DNA of 64,000 nucleotides from Pseudonocardia hierapolitana (GTDB lineage Bacteria; Actinomycetota; Actinomycetes; Mycobacteriales; Pseudonocardiaceae): contig NZ_VIWU01000001.1 in assembly GCF_007994075.1 (NCBI RefSeq), forward strand, positions 2,976,001 to 3,040,000, given 5' to 3'. The notes below the pieces were generated by a model. The model searched no databases and was not told where the DNA came from. It saw nothing but the letters and a program-made list of their open reading frames with translations. The translations under genes were made by a program, and so were the position numbers. Each line of letters opens with the position of its first letter. Positions within the stretch are counted from its first letter, which is position 1. Below, in pieces: positions 15,867 through 23,695 of this stretch.

Positions 15867-17581
15867 TGACCCGGATCCCCTGCATGGAAGCCGTCGCCGC
15901 GGTGCTCGAGTCGGAAGGCGTCGACACCGTCTTCGGCATCCCGGGTGCCGCGATCCTGCCGCTCTACGCCGCGCTGCAGAAGAGCGGCATCCGCCACCTC
16001 ACCGTCCGCCACGAGGAGGGCGGCACGCACGCCGCCGACGGGTGGGCGCGAGCCACCGGCAAGGTCGGGGTGTCGATCGGGACCTCCGGCCCAGCCGGTA
16101 CCAACATGATCACCGGGCTGTACACGGCGCAGGCCGACTCGATCCCGATGATCTGCATCACCGGCCAGGCGCCGCGGGCGAAGCTGCACCAGGAGGCGTT
16201 CCAGGCCGTCGACATCGTCGAGATCGCCAAGCCCGTGACGAAGTGGGCCGTGCAGCTCAAGGAGCCGGCCCAGGCGCCGTGGGTGTTCCGCGAGGCGTTC
16301 CGGATCGCCCGCTCCGGCCGCCCCGGCCCGGTGCTCATCGACCTGCCGCTCGACGTGCAGAAGGGCACCTGCGTCTACGACCCCGCGTTCGACGCGCCGT
16401 TGCCGGTGGACGTCCCGCAACCGCGGCCGCAGCCCATCGCCGCGGCCGTCCAGATGCTGCTGGAGGCCGAACGTCCGATCATCCTCGCAGGCGGCGGCGT
16501 GATCGGCGCGGAGGCGTGCGAGGAGCTGCGGTCGCTCGCCGAGCACCTGCAGGTGCCGGTGCAGGTCACGCTGATGGGCAAGGGCGCGTTCCCGGAGGAC
16601 CACCCGCTCTTCGCCGGCATGGCGGGCATCCAGACCCAGACCCGGTGGGGCAACGCGGCGTTCCTGGAGAGCGACCTCGTGCTCGCCGTCGGCGCGCGGT
16701 TCGGTGACCGGCACACCGGCGACCTGGAGACCTACCGGCGCGGACGCCGGTTCATCCACGTCGACATCGAGCCGACCCAGCTCGGCAAGGTCTTCGAACC
16801 GGACCTGGGCATCGTCGGCCACGCCAAGCCGTCCCTCGCGGCGCTCGCCGAGCACGCGCGCCACGCATCGCCGCAGCACGCGCCCGGCCGGTGGGTGGAG
16901 CGGGTGGCCGAGCTGCGCGGCACGCTGCTGCGCCGCGACGACTTCGACGACGTCCCGATCAAGCCGCCGCGCGTCTACCGCGAGCTGAACCGCGCGTTCG
17001 GCCCGGACACCACGTTCGTCACCGCGATCGGGCTGTACCAGATCTGGTCCGGCCAGTTCCAGCAGACGTTCCGCCCTCGCCACTACCTCGTGTGCGGGCA
17101 GGCCGGGCCGCTCGGCTGGGAGGTGCCCGCCGCCATCGGCGTCAAGTGCGCATACCCGGACAAGCAGGTGGTGGCGGTCGTCGGCGACTACTCCTTCCAG
17201 TTCCTCATGGAGGAGATCGCCGTGGCCGCCCAGTACAAGATCCCGTTCGTCATCGTGATGGTGAACAACGAGTACCTGGGGCTCATCCGGCAGGCCGAGC
17301 TCGGTTACGACATGAACTACGCCGTGGACCTGCACTACGGCGAGGGCGGCATCGACCACGTCAAGCTCATGGAGGCCTTCGGCTGCCCCGCCCGCCGGGT
17401 GGAGCAGCCGGGCGACATCGAGGACGCGCTCGCCTGGGCCGCCCTCGAGTCGGAGGCACAGCAACTGCCGGTGCTCGTCGAGATCATGGTGGAGCGCGAG
17501 GCCAACGCCGCGATGGGTCAGAGCCTCGACGCGATCAAGGAGTTCGAGCCGGTCCCGGACCTCGTGCCCGCCGCGGACTGA
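15866..17581 (+). CDS. gcl: Glyoxylate carboligase (ThDP enzyme) with an unusual active-site Glu
   Basis: A 571-residue ThDP/FAD-fold enzyme joining two glyoxylates to tartronate semialdehyde and CO2. GTSGPAGTNMITGLYTAQAD, ITGQAPRAKLHQEAFQAVDI, VCGQAGPLGWEVPAAIGVK and the ThDP motif GDYSFQFLMEEIAVAAQY...NN match Gcl closely. From my knowledge of the family, Gcl normally has Val where other ThDP enzymes have the cofactor-activating Glu (RHVEG in E. coli). Here the stretch is VRHEEGG with Glu at residue 50. The family and operon context still support Gcl, but the chemistry or specificity may differ. A hairpin follows the gene. Confidence 0.87.
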   Translation: MTRIPCMEAVAAVLESEGVDTVFGIPGAAILPLYAALQKSGIRHLTVRHEEGGTHAADGWARATGKVGVSIGTSGPAGTNMITGLYTAQADSIPMICITGQAPRAKLHQEAFQAVDIVEIAKPVTKWAVQLKEPAQAPWVFREAFRIARSGRPGPVLIDLPLDVQKGTCVYDPAFDAPLPVDVPQPRPQPIAAAVQMLLEAERPIILAGGGVIGAEACEELRSLAEHLQVPVQVTLMGKGAFPEDHPLFAGMAGIQTQTRWGNAAFLESDLVLAVGARFGDRHTGDLETYRRGRRFIHVDIEPTQLGKVFEPDLGIVGHAKPSLAALAEHARHASPQHAPGRWVERVAELRGTLLRRDDFDDVPIKPPRVYRELNRAFGPDTTFVTAIGLYQIWSGQFQQTFRPRHYLVCGQAGPLGWEVPAAIGVKCAYPDKQVVAVVGDYSFQFLMEEIAVAAQYKIPFVIVMVNNEYLGLIRQAELGYDMNYAVDLHYGEGGIDHVKLMEAFGCPARRVEQPGDIEDALAWAALESEAQQLPVLVEIMVEREANAAMGQSLDAIKEFEPVPDLVPAAD

Positions 17582-17596
17582 CCCACCCGGCTGGGC

Positions 17597-17631
17597 GGCA
17601 CCCTCGTCGCGAAGGCTCGGGCGAGGGTGCC
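17597..17631 (+). terminator. Hairpin after gcl
   Basis: GGCACCCTCG and CGAGGGTGCC form a perfect 10-bp stem around a 15-base loop, 15 bases after the gcl stop and before the MTHFR-like gene. Confidence 0.55.
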
Positions 17632-17648
17632 GCTCCTAGGATGGCAGC

Positions 17649-18575
17649 GTGGATCTGCGACGGCGCATTCTGGAGGGCAAGGGGGAGTTCCTGCTCTTCG
17701 CCGTGACGCCGCCCCGGCAGGCGGCGTCGCCGGAACGGGCCCAGGAGATCGCCGAGGTGACGCTCGAGCGGCTACGCCCGTTGGGCCTGGACGGCCTCGT
17801 CCTGTACGACATCGACGACGAGAGCGACCGGACCTCCCAGGAGCGTCCCTTCCCGTTCCTGCCGACCATGGATCCGGCGGACTACCTCGCGCGGCACCTC
17901 TCGGCGTGGGACGTCCCGGCCGTGGTCTACCGCGTGGTGGGGAAATACCCGGAGGCCGACCTCCGGTCGTGGCTGCTCGCCCAGGACGCCGACCGCGTGT
18001 TGTCGGTCTTCGTCGGGGCGTCCTCACACGGCAAGCAGGTGGCGACGTCGCTGACGCAGGCCCGGCAGCTGCGGGCAGCGGTGCGACCCGAGTTGACGCT
18101 CGGCGGTGTCGCGATCCCGGAACGCCACACCCGCCGCGGTGACGAGCACCTGCGCCTGCTCGCGAAGCAGGCCGCCGGCTGCTCCTTCTTCGTCACCCAG
18201 GTCGTCTACGACGTCAACGCGGCGAAGGACCTCGTCTCGGACTACCGGTACGAGTGCGAGGCCCGAGGCGTCACACCGGTTCCGATCGTGTTCACCTTCT
18301 CCGTCGTCGGCTCGACGAAGACCCTCGAGTTCCTGAGCTGGCTCGGTGTCGACGTGCCGCGCTGGATCCAGAACGAGCTGAGGCACTCGGCGGACCCGCT
18401 CGTCGCGTCTCACGAACATGCCTTCGCGACAGCACTCGACCTCATCGCCTACTGCCGGCGTCTCGGAGTCCCGTTCGGGCTCAACGTCGAGAGCGTCTCC
18501 ATCCGGCGCGCAGAGATCGAGCAGTCGGTGAGCCTCGCCGCGCAGCTCCGGCGAGAACTGCACCGCTCGGGCTGA
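17649..18575 (+). CDS. Methylenetetrahydrofolate reductase-like protein
   Basis: A 308-residue TIM-barrel protein of the MTHFR family (FAD enzymes that reduce methylene-tetrahydrofolate to methyl-tetrahydrofolate). It has LLFAVTPPRQAASPERAQEI at residues 15-34, an aspartate-rich strand (LDGLVLYDIDDESDRT), GGVAIPERHTRRGDEHLRLL, and CSFFVTQVVYDVNAAKDL, matching the conserved FFITQxxFD region. The GTG start follows the gcl terminator by 18 bases. Classical MetF has a different N-terminal motif, so this is a paralogue. Its place here may link formate released from oxalate to folate one-carbon pools (inference). Confidence 0.75.
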   Translation: MDLRRRILEGKGEFLLFAVTPPRQAASPERAQEIAEVTLERLRPLGLDGLVLYDIDDESDRTSQERPFPFLPTMDPADYLARHLSAWDVPAVVYRVVGKYPEADLRSWLLAQDADRVLSVFVGASSHGKQVATSLTQARQLRAAVRPELTLGGVAIPERHTRRGDEHLRLLAKQAAGCSFFVTQVVYDVNAAKDLVSDYRYECEARGVTPVPIVFTFSVVGSTKTLEFLSWLGVDVPRWIQNELRHSADPLVASHEHAFATALDLIAYCRRLGVPFGLNVESVSIRRAEIEQSVSLAAQLRRELHRSG

Positions 18576-18991
18576 CGAGCAGTTCCGAACCCGATGCCGC
18601 CGGGTCGAGCCGGCTCTGCATGATCAGATCGGCCCCAGGCGTGCCGTCGACGTGATCATGCATCGGGTTCGTCCCGCGGAACCCGCGCCGACCGCGACAG
18701 CTGGACGCGACAACGGGACATCGGCATCACCGGGTGCCGCGCCGGCCGGGATCACGAGTGCTCGGCGCTGCCACCGAGGCCCGTTCCGAGTGGTCGCCCC
18801 CAAGATCCGCAGTATCGGTTGGCCACGGCTGTGGCGACGGCAATGGACAACCGACACGCGCGATCTTCGCGCTCAGCTCGGATCATGGGCACCTGAGGCC
18901 GTGGCCCAGCCCGGTCACCCGGCGGGCGTGAGCGCGGCCACCCCGTCGATCGGATCCCATCGAGTCGGCCTGGTCGGGCCCGGGTTCCGGT

Positions 18992-19340
18992 GGCGCGCCG
19001 TTCCCGGCTCGGGACGCCCGGCGCGGTGCCCACGCAAACGGCGGCGGGGCGGGCCGGTGTCAGGCCTCATGATCAGCGGAAACAGGACCAGCTTGCACCG
19101 GGAGGTTGTTGCCCGATCGACACGAAGGCCTTCAACGATCAAGGCGAGATGGCGGCTAGTGATCTCCAGGAGCAACAATCTGCCCTTGGTCGCCACTGCC
19201 GGAACGGCCGACCCCTCGTCCGGACGAACCATCACCCGGCCATCCCGCGCAGGTGAGGGGCGAGGCCGAACCGGATCGACACGACAGCAGCCCCGGGGCC
19301 GGGCGTGAGGCGGAGCGGCCCGAGCCGGGAACGGCGCGCC
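18992..19340. repeat. 22-base inverted-repeat pair spaced about 305 bases
   Basis: GGCGCGCCGTTCCCGGCTCG plus GG at 18992-19013 is the exact reverse complement of 19319-19340. The enclosed segment has no clear gene. The layout is like the terminal repeats of a small non-autonomous element, but no target-site duplication was recognised. Confidence 0.5.
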
Positions 19341-19369
19341 CACGAGACGGATCGCCCCCGCAGCGGCGC

Positions 19370-19397
19370 CCGGGTGCGTTCCGCGGAACGCACCCGG
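19370..19397. repeat. 28-base perfect palindrome
   Basis: Left arm CCGGGTGCGTTCCG (19370-19383) is the exact reverse complement of the right arm. The centre is CGCG with no loop, which suits a protein-binding or cruciform site better than an RNA terminator. Confidence 0.6.
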
Positions 19398-19583
19398 TCG
19401 GCCGCCGCAGGGAAAAAGCCCTTCCACACCCGGGCACAACGAATCGCTCGGTGCGCCGGCGGCCCGGCCTCGTGTTGGACATGCTCGGCCGGTGTGGCCG
19501 GCGGGACGCTGAGCCGCGAGATACGTGTCGTACTTCCGGCAGGAACCGCTGGCCCCCGCGTGGGTGCGCGCGGCGGCGGCGTC

Positions 19584-20561
19584 TCAGGATGCCGCGACCA
19601 CCTGCTGGTTGAGCAGGTCGGCCACCGCCGTGATCGCCCGGAGCGTGGGCACATCGGCACCGGTGAGGTCGGCGAGCTCCACCACGGCCGTGAGGAGCAC
19701 GTCGAGCTCCATGGGGCGGCCCCGCTCCAGGTCCTGCAACGTGGAGGTCTTGTGTTCGCCGGTGCGCTCGGCGCCTGCGAGCCGCTTCTCCACCGAGATC
19801 TCCGGGTGGCAGCCCACGCGGTGGGCAACCTCCAGGGTCTCCTCCATCATCTGCGCGACGAGCGCGCGCGTGCCCGCGTGCCGGCAGATCCCGGCCATGG
19901 TCGCGCGGGTGAGCGCGCTGAGCGGGTTGAACGCGATGTTGCCCATCAGCTTGATCCAGATGTCGCAGCGCAGGTCGCGCTCGACCGGGCACTTGAGCCC
20001 GCCGGCCACCATCGCCTCCGCGAACTCGGTGCAGCGCGGGGAGATGCTCATGTCCGGCTCGCCGATGGAGAAGCGGGTGCCCTCCAGGTGCCGGACGACA
20101 CCGGGTGACTCGATCTCGGTGGCCGCGTAGACGACACAGCCGATCGCCCGGTCCAGGGGCAGCGCCCTGGTGACCGCACCGCCGGGGTCGACGCTCTCGA
20201 TCCGGTGGCCCTCGAAGGGGCCTGGCAGCTTGTGGAAGTACCACCACGGGATGCCGTTCTGGGCGGCGATGATCGTGGTGCGCTCGTGCAGCAGCGGCGC
20301 GACCATCGGGCCTGCGGCGGCGTAGGCGTTGGCCTTGAACCCCAGGAAGACGTGGTCCACCGGTCCGATCTCGGCGGGATCGTCCGTGGCGTTCGGGTGT
20401 GCGGTGAAGTCCCCCCGCGGACTGCGCACCTCCACTCCCCGCTCGCGCAGCGCCGCGAGGTGCGGCCCGCGGGCGACGAGGTGCACGTCAGCACCCGCCC
20501 GACAGAGGCTCGCTCCCACGTACGCACCGATCGCACCCGCTCCCAGCACAGCAACCTTCAC
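19584..20561 (-). CDS. Ketopantoate reductase-family protein, candidate oxalyl-CoA reductase
   Basis: A 325-residue member of the ApbA/PanE family of NADPH reductases. The Rossmann motif is AVLGAGAIGAYVGASLCRAG (residues 4-23), the catalytic-Lys region is HVFLGFKANAY, and the C-terminal domain has WIKLMGNIAFNPLSALTRATM and ELDVLLTAVVELA. It is divergent from the oxc-like gene, with two operators between them. In Methylorubrum extorquens the PanE-like protein PanE2 reduces oxalyl-CoA to glyoxylate during oxalate growth; context points to the same role here, feeding gcl. A true pantothenate role would not explain the shared operators. Start is GTG 20561. Confidence 0.8.
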   Translation of the reverse strand: MKVAVLGAGAIGAYVGASLCRAGADVHLVARGPHLAALRERGVEVRSPRGDFTAHPNATDDPAEIGPVDHVFLGFKANAYAAAGPMVAPLLHERTTIIAAQNGIPWWYFHKLPGPFEGHRIESVDPGGAVTRALPLDRAIGCVVYAATEIESPGVVRHLEGTRFSIGEPDMSISPRCTEFAEAMVAGGLKCPVERDLRCDIWIKLMGNIAFNPLSALTRATMAGICRHAGTRALVAQMMEETLEVAHRVGCHPEISVEKRLAGAERTGEHKTSTLQDLERGRPMELDVLLTAVVELADLTGADVPTLRAITAVADLLNQQVVAAS

Positions 20562-20591
20562 GTCGGGCTCCCGTCCTCAGTGACTGTGCAT

Positions 20592-20603
20592 GCAGTATGC
20601 AGT
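20592..20603. promoter_or_regulatory. GntR operator, site D (compound)
   Basis: Overlapping half-sites GCAGTATGCAGT then ATGGAGTCGAC, 31 bases before the panE-like start. The GTATGCAGT half-site is exact. On the reverse strand a TTGACG box lies about 17 bases upstream, so the site overlaps the likely panE -10 region. Confidence 0.55.
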
Positions 20604-20670
20604 ATGGAGTCGACGATGCGTCAAGCTTCCTCTGGACAACGGGCCGACCGTGGAGTACCAAGACAGCCAT

Positions 20671-20682
20671 ACCGTATGCAGT
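20671..20682. promoter_or_regulatory. GntR operator, site E
   Basis: ACCGTATGCAGT, preceded by CCAT and followed by AGAC, 50 bases before the oxc-like start. A TGGACA box at 20633-20638, in the motif CTCTGGACAAC shared with the sucC promoter, lies upstream. Confidence 0.6.
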
Positions 20683-20731
20683 AGACAGGCCGTCGGGCTC
20701 CACGGGCGGTGACGACGAGGAGATGCTTCCC

Positions 20732-22453
20732 ATGACGCAGACGATCCCCGGAAGCGCCGCCCGCAACGGGGTCGGAGATCCACCCGCCGCCGAGACGATT
20801 TCCGGTGGCCACCTGGTCGCGAAGGCACTCAAGGCAGAAGGCGTGGACACGGTCTACACGCTCTGCGGCGGACACATCATCGACATCTACGACGGCTGCG
20901 TGGACGAGGGCATCGCGGTCATCGACGTGCGGCACGAGCAGGTCGCGGCACACGCGGCCGACGGCTACTCGCGCATCACCGGCACGACCGGATGCGCCGT
21001 CGTCACGGCGGGCCCCGGCACCAGCGACGCGATCACCGGCGTGGCCAACGCCTTCCGGGCGGAGAGCCCGATGCTGCTCATCGGCGGCCAGGGCGCGCTC
21101 AACCAGCACAAGATGGGGTCCCTGCAGGACCTCCCGCACGTCGACATGATGAACCCGATCACGAAGTTCGCCGCCACCGTGCCGCACACCGCGCGCGTGG
21201 CCGACATGGTCTCCATGGCGTTCCGGGAGTGCTGGAACGGCGCCCCCGGGCCGGCGTTCCTCGAGATCCCCCGCGACGTCCTCGACGCCTCCGTTCCCCT
21301 CGAGCAGGCGAGGATCCCCCTAGCCGGCTCGTACCGCGCGTCCACCCGCTCGGCAGGCGACCCGGCCGCGATCGAGCAGCTCGCCGACCTCATCGCCCGG
21401 TCCGAGAAGCCGTGCGTGCTGCTGGGCAACCAGGTCTGGACGTGCCGGGCCACCGACGCCGCGATCGAGTTCGTGCGCACGCTCAACATCCCGGCGTTCA
21501 TGAACGGCGCCGGCCGCGGCACGCTCCCGCCCAAGGACCCGATGCACTTCCAGCTGGCCCGCCGCCACGCCTTCAACGAGGCCGACCTGATCATCATCGT
21601 CGGTACCCCGTTCGACTTCCGGATGGGCTACGGGCGCAGGCTCTCCCCCGCCGCCAAGGTCGTGCAGATCGACCTCAGCTACGCCACGGTCGGCAAGAAC
21701 CGCGACATCGACCTCGGCATCGTGGGTGACGCAGGCGCAGTGCTCGCCGCCGTCACCGCCGCCTCGTCGGGCCGCGTCACGAGCGCCCCGGACCGCAAGG
21801 CCTGGATCGAGGAGCTGCGGGCCTTCGAGGACGCCGCCTACGAGAAGCGGCTCCCCCGCCAGCACTCCGACGCCTCGCCGATCGACCCGTACCGCCTGGT
21901 CCACGAGATCAACGAGTTCCTCACCGAGGACTCGATCTACATCGGCGACGGCGGCGACATCGTCACGTTCTCCGGCCAGGTCGTGCAGCCCAAGTCGCCC
22001 GGTCACTGGATGGACCCCGGCCCGCTCGGCACCCTCGGCGTCGGCATCCCGTTCGTGATGGCCGCCAAGCACGCCCGGCCGGACAAGGAGATCGTCGCGC
22101 TGTTCGGCGACGGAGCCTTCAGCCTCACCGGCTGGGACTTCGAGACGCTGGTGCGCTTCAACCTGCCGTTCGTCGGGATCGTCGGCAACAACTCGTCGAT
22201 GAACCAGATCCGCTACGGGCAGATCCAGAAGTACGGCGAGGACCGGGGCCGGGTCGGCAACACGCTCGGCCACGTGAAGTACGACGAGTTCGCGAAGATG
22301 CTCGGCGGATACGGCGAGGAAGTGCGCGACCCCGCCGATATCGCACCCGCGCTGCAGCGCGCCCGTGAATCGGGTCTGCCCTCACTCATCAATGTGTGGG
22401 TCGATCCCGACGTGTATGCGCCGGGCACCATGAACCAGACGATGTACAAGTGA
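20732..22453 (+). CDS. ThDP-dependent acyl-CoA lyase/decarboxylase (oxalyl-CoA decarboxylase or 2-hydroxyacyl-CoA lyase type)
   Basis: A 573-residue ThDP enzyme. The cofactor-activating Glu is E69 in VRHEQVAAHAADGYSR, and the ThDP/Mg motif runs from GDGAFSLTGWDF (459-470) to NN (486-487). The C-terminus ends VDPDVYAPGTMNQTMYK. It precedes frc by 13 bases, so oxalyl-CoA decarboxylation to formyl-CoA is the expected reaction. However, the QGDYEEMDQ region, whose Tyr-Glu pair serves in Oxalobacter Oxc, reads LQDLPHVDMM here (131-140), closer to 2-hydroxyacyl-CoA lyases. Such a lyase would also release formyl-CoA. Start ATG 20732 has GAGGAG 9-10 bases upstream. Confidence 0.85.
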   Translation: MTQTIPGSAARNGVGDPPAAETISGGHLVAKALKAEGVDTVYTLCGGHIIDIYDGCVDEGIAVIDVRHEQVAAHAADGYSRITGTTGCAVVTAGPGTSDAITGVANAFRAESPMLLIGGQGALNQHKMGSLQDLPHVDMMNPITKFAATVPHTARVADMVSMAFRECWNGAPGPAFLEIPRDVLDASVPLEQARIPLAGSYRASTRSAGDPAAIEQLADLIARSEKPCVLLGNQVWTCRATDAAIEFVRTLNIPAFMNGAGRGTLPPKDPMHFQLARRHAFNEADLIIIVGTPFDFRMGYGRRLSPAAKVVQIDLSYATVGKNRDIDLGIVGDAGAVLAAVTAASSGRVTSAPDRKAWIEELRAFEDAAYEKRLPRQHSDASPIDPYRLVHEINEFLTEDSIYIGDGGDIVTFSGQVVQPKSPGHWMDPGPLGTLGVGIPFVMAAKHARPDKEIVALFGDGAFSLTGWDFETLVRFNLPFVGIVGNNSSMNQIRYGQIQKYGEDRGRVGNTLGHVKYDEFAKMLGGYGEEVRDPADIAPALQRARESGLPSLINVWVDPDVYAPGTMNQTMYK

Positions 22454-22466
22454 TCGGGGGCGATAG

Positions 22467-23693
22467 ATGAGTGCGTTGGAAGGCATCCGCATCCTGGACA
22501 TGACACATGTCCAGTCGGGCCCGTCGGCCACCCAGATCCTGGCCTGGCTGGGCGCTGACGTGGTGAAACTCGAGGCTCCGACCGGTGACATCACCCGCCA
22601 GCAGCTCCGCGACGTCCCCGATGTCGACAGCCTCTACTTCACGATGCTGAACTGCAACAAGCGCAGCATCACGCTGAACCTGAAGAGCGAGGAGGGAAAG
22701 CAGCTCTTCATCGAGATGGTGCAGCAGGCCGACGTCCTCGTGGAGAACTTCGGTCCGGGCGCGGTCGACCGGATGGGATTCACCTGGGACCGGCTGCAGG
22801 AGCTGAACCCGCGCCTGGTCTACGCCTCCATCAAGGGGTTCGGCGAAGGCCCGTACACGCACTACAAGGCGTACGAGGTCGTCGCACAGGCGATGGGCGG
22901 CTCGATGAGCACCACCGGTTTCGAGGACGGTCCGCCGCTCGCCACCGGTGCGCAGATCGGCGACTCCGGCACCGGCATGCACGCCGTCGCCGGCATCCTC
23001 GCCGCGCTCGTGCAGCGGGGGCGCACCGGTCGCGGCCAGCGCGTCACGGTGGCGATGCAGCACGCGGTGCTCAACCTGTGCCGGGTGAAGCTGCGCGACC
23101 AGCAGCGGCTCGCCCACGGCCCGCTGGCCGAGTACCCGAACGAGGAGTTCGGCGACGAGGTGCCGCGCTCGGGCAACGCGTCCGGCGGCGGGCAGCCCGG
23201 CTGGGCGGTGAGGTGCGCGCCCGGTGGTCCCAACGACTACATCTACGTCATCGTGCAGCCGCCCGGGTGGGCGCCGATCGCGAAGCTGATCGGCAGGCCC
23301 GAGCTGGCCGACGACCCCGAGTGGGCCACGCCGCAGGCCCGGCTGCCGAAGCTCGACAAGATGTTCCAGCTGATCGAGGAGTGGTCCTCCGGGCTCAGCA
23401 AGTGGGACGCGCTCGCCGAGCTGAACGCCCACAACATCCCCTGCGGCCCGATCCTCTCCACCAAGGAGCTGATCGAGGACGCGTCGCTCGCCGACAACAA
23501 CATGATCGTCACGGTCGACCACCCCGAGCGCGGTGCGTTCAAGACCGTCGGCTGCCCGATCAAGCTGTCCGACTCCCCGGTGAAGGTCGAGACCTCTCCG
23601 CTGCTCGGCCAGCACAACGAAGACGTGTACGTGCGCGAGCTGGGCCTCGACCCGGAGCGCTTCGCCGAGCTCAAGACGAACGGAGTGATCTGA
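22467..23693 (+). CDS. frc: Formyl-CoA:oxalate CoA-transferase (class III)
   Basis: A 408-residue class III CoA-transferase, very close to Oxalobacter Frc over its whole length. Shared blocks are [34 protein letters not shown] with [24 protein letters not shown] and IPCGP. The catalytic Asp is D166 in GDSGTGMH (D169 in O. formigenes), and the flexible glycine loop is GGGQPGW at 240-246. It moves CoA from formyl-CoA to oxalate, releasing formate and making oxalyl-CoA. It is about 20 residues shorter than Frc, in the segment before the glycine loop. It lies between the ThDP lyase and the acyl-CoA synthetase. Confidence 0.92.
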   Translation: MSALEGIRILDMTHVQSGPSATQILAWLGADVVKLEAPTGDITRQQLRDVPDVDSLYFTMLNCNKRSITLNLKSEEGKQLFIEMVQQADVLVENFGPGAVDRMGFTWDRLQELNPRLVYASIKGFGEGPYTHYKAYEVVAQAMGGSMSTTGFEDGPPLATGAQIGDSGTGMHAVAGILAALVQRGRTGRGQRVTVAMQHAVLNLCRVKLRDQQRLAHGPLAEYPNEEFGDEVPRSGNASGGGQPGWAVRCAPGGPNDYIYVIVQPPGWAPIAKLIGRPELADDPEWATPQARLPKLDKMFQLIEEWSSGLSKWDALAELNAHNIPCGPILSTKELIEDASLADNNMIVTVDHPERGAFKTVGCPIKLSDSPVKVETSPLLGQHNEDVYVRELGLDPERFAELKTNGVI

Positions 23694-23695
23694 GC

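Larger units (their letters stand above)
18576..19583. other. About 1-kb non-coding region with inverted repeats
   Basis: No reading frame here has a ribosome site or recognisable protein sequence. It holds a 22-base inverted-repeat pair (18992-19013 and 19319-19340) and a 28-base perfect palindrome (19370-19397). Several TGATCA/GATCATG words occur near 18620-18660 and 19070. It may be remnant mobile DNA or a species-specific intergenic repeat family. Confidence 0.5.

Noticed and set aside
18652..19308. 218-codon plus-strand frame in the gene-free region
   Set aside because: No ribosome site, no family resemblance, and it contains one arm of an inverted repeat; treated as non-coding.
20732..22453. 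Acetolactate synthase
   Set aside because: The ThDP fold is shared, but adjacency to frc, the acyl-CoA synthetase and operator sites, and the lack of an ilvN partner, favour an acyl-CoA lyase/decarboxylase.
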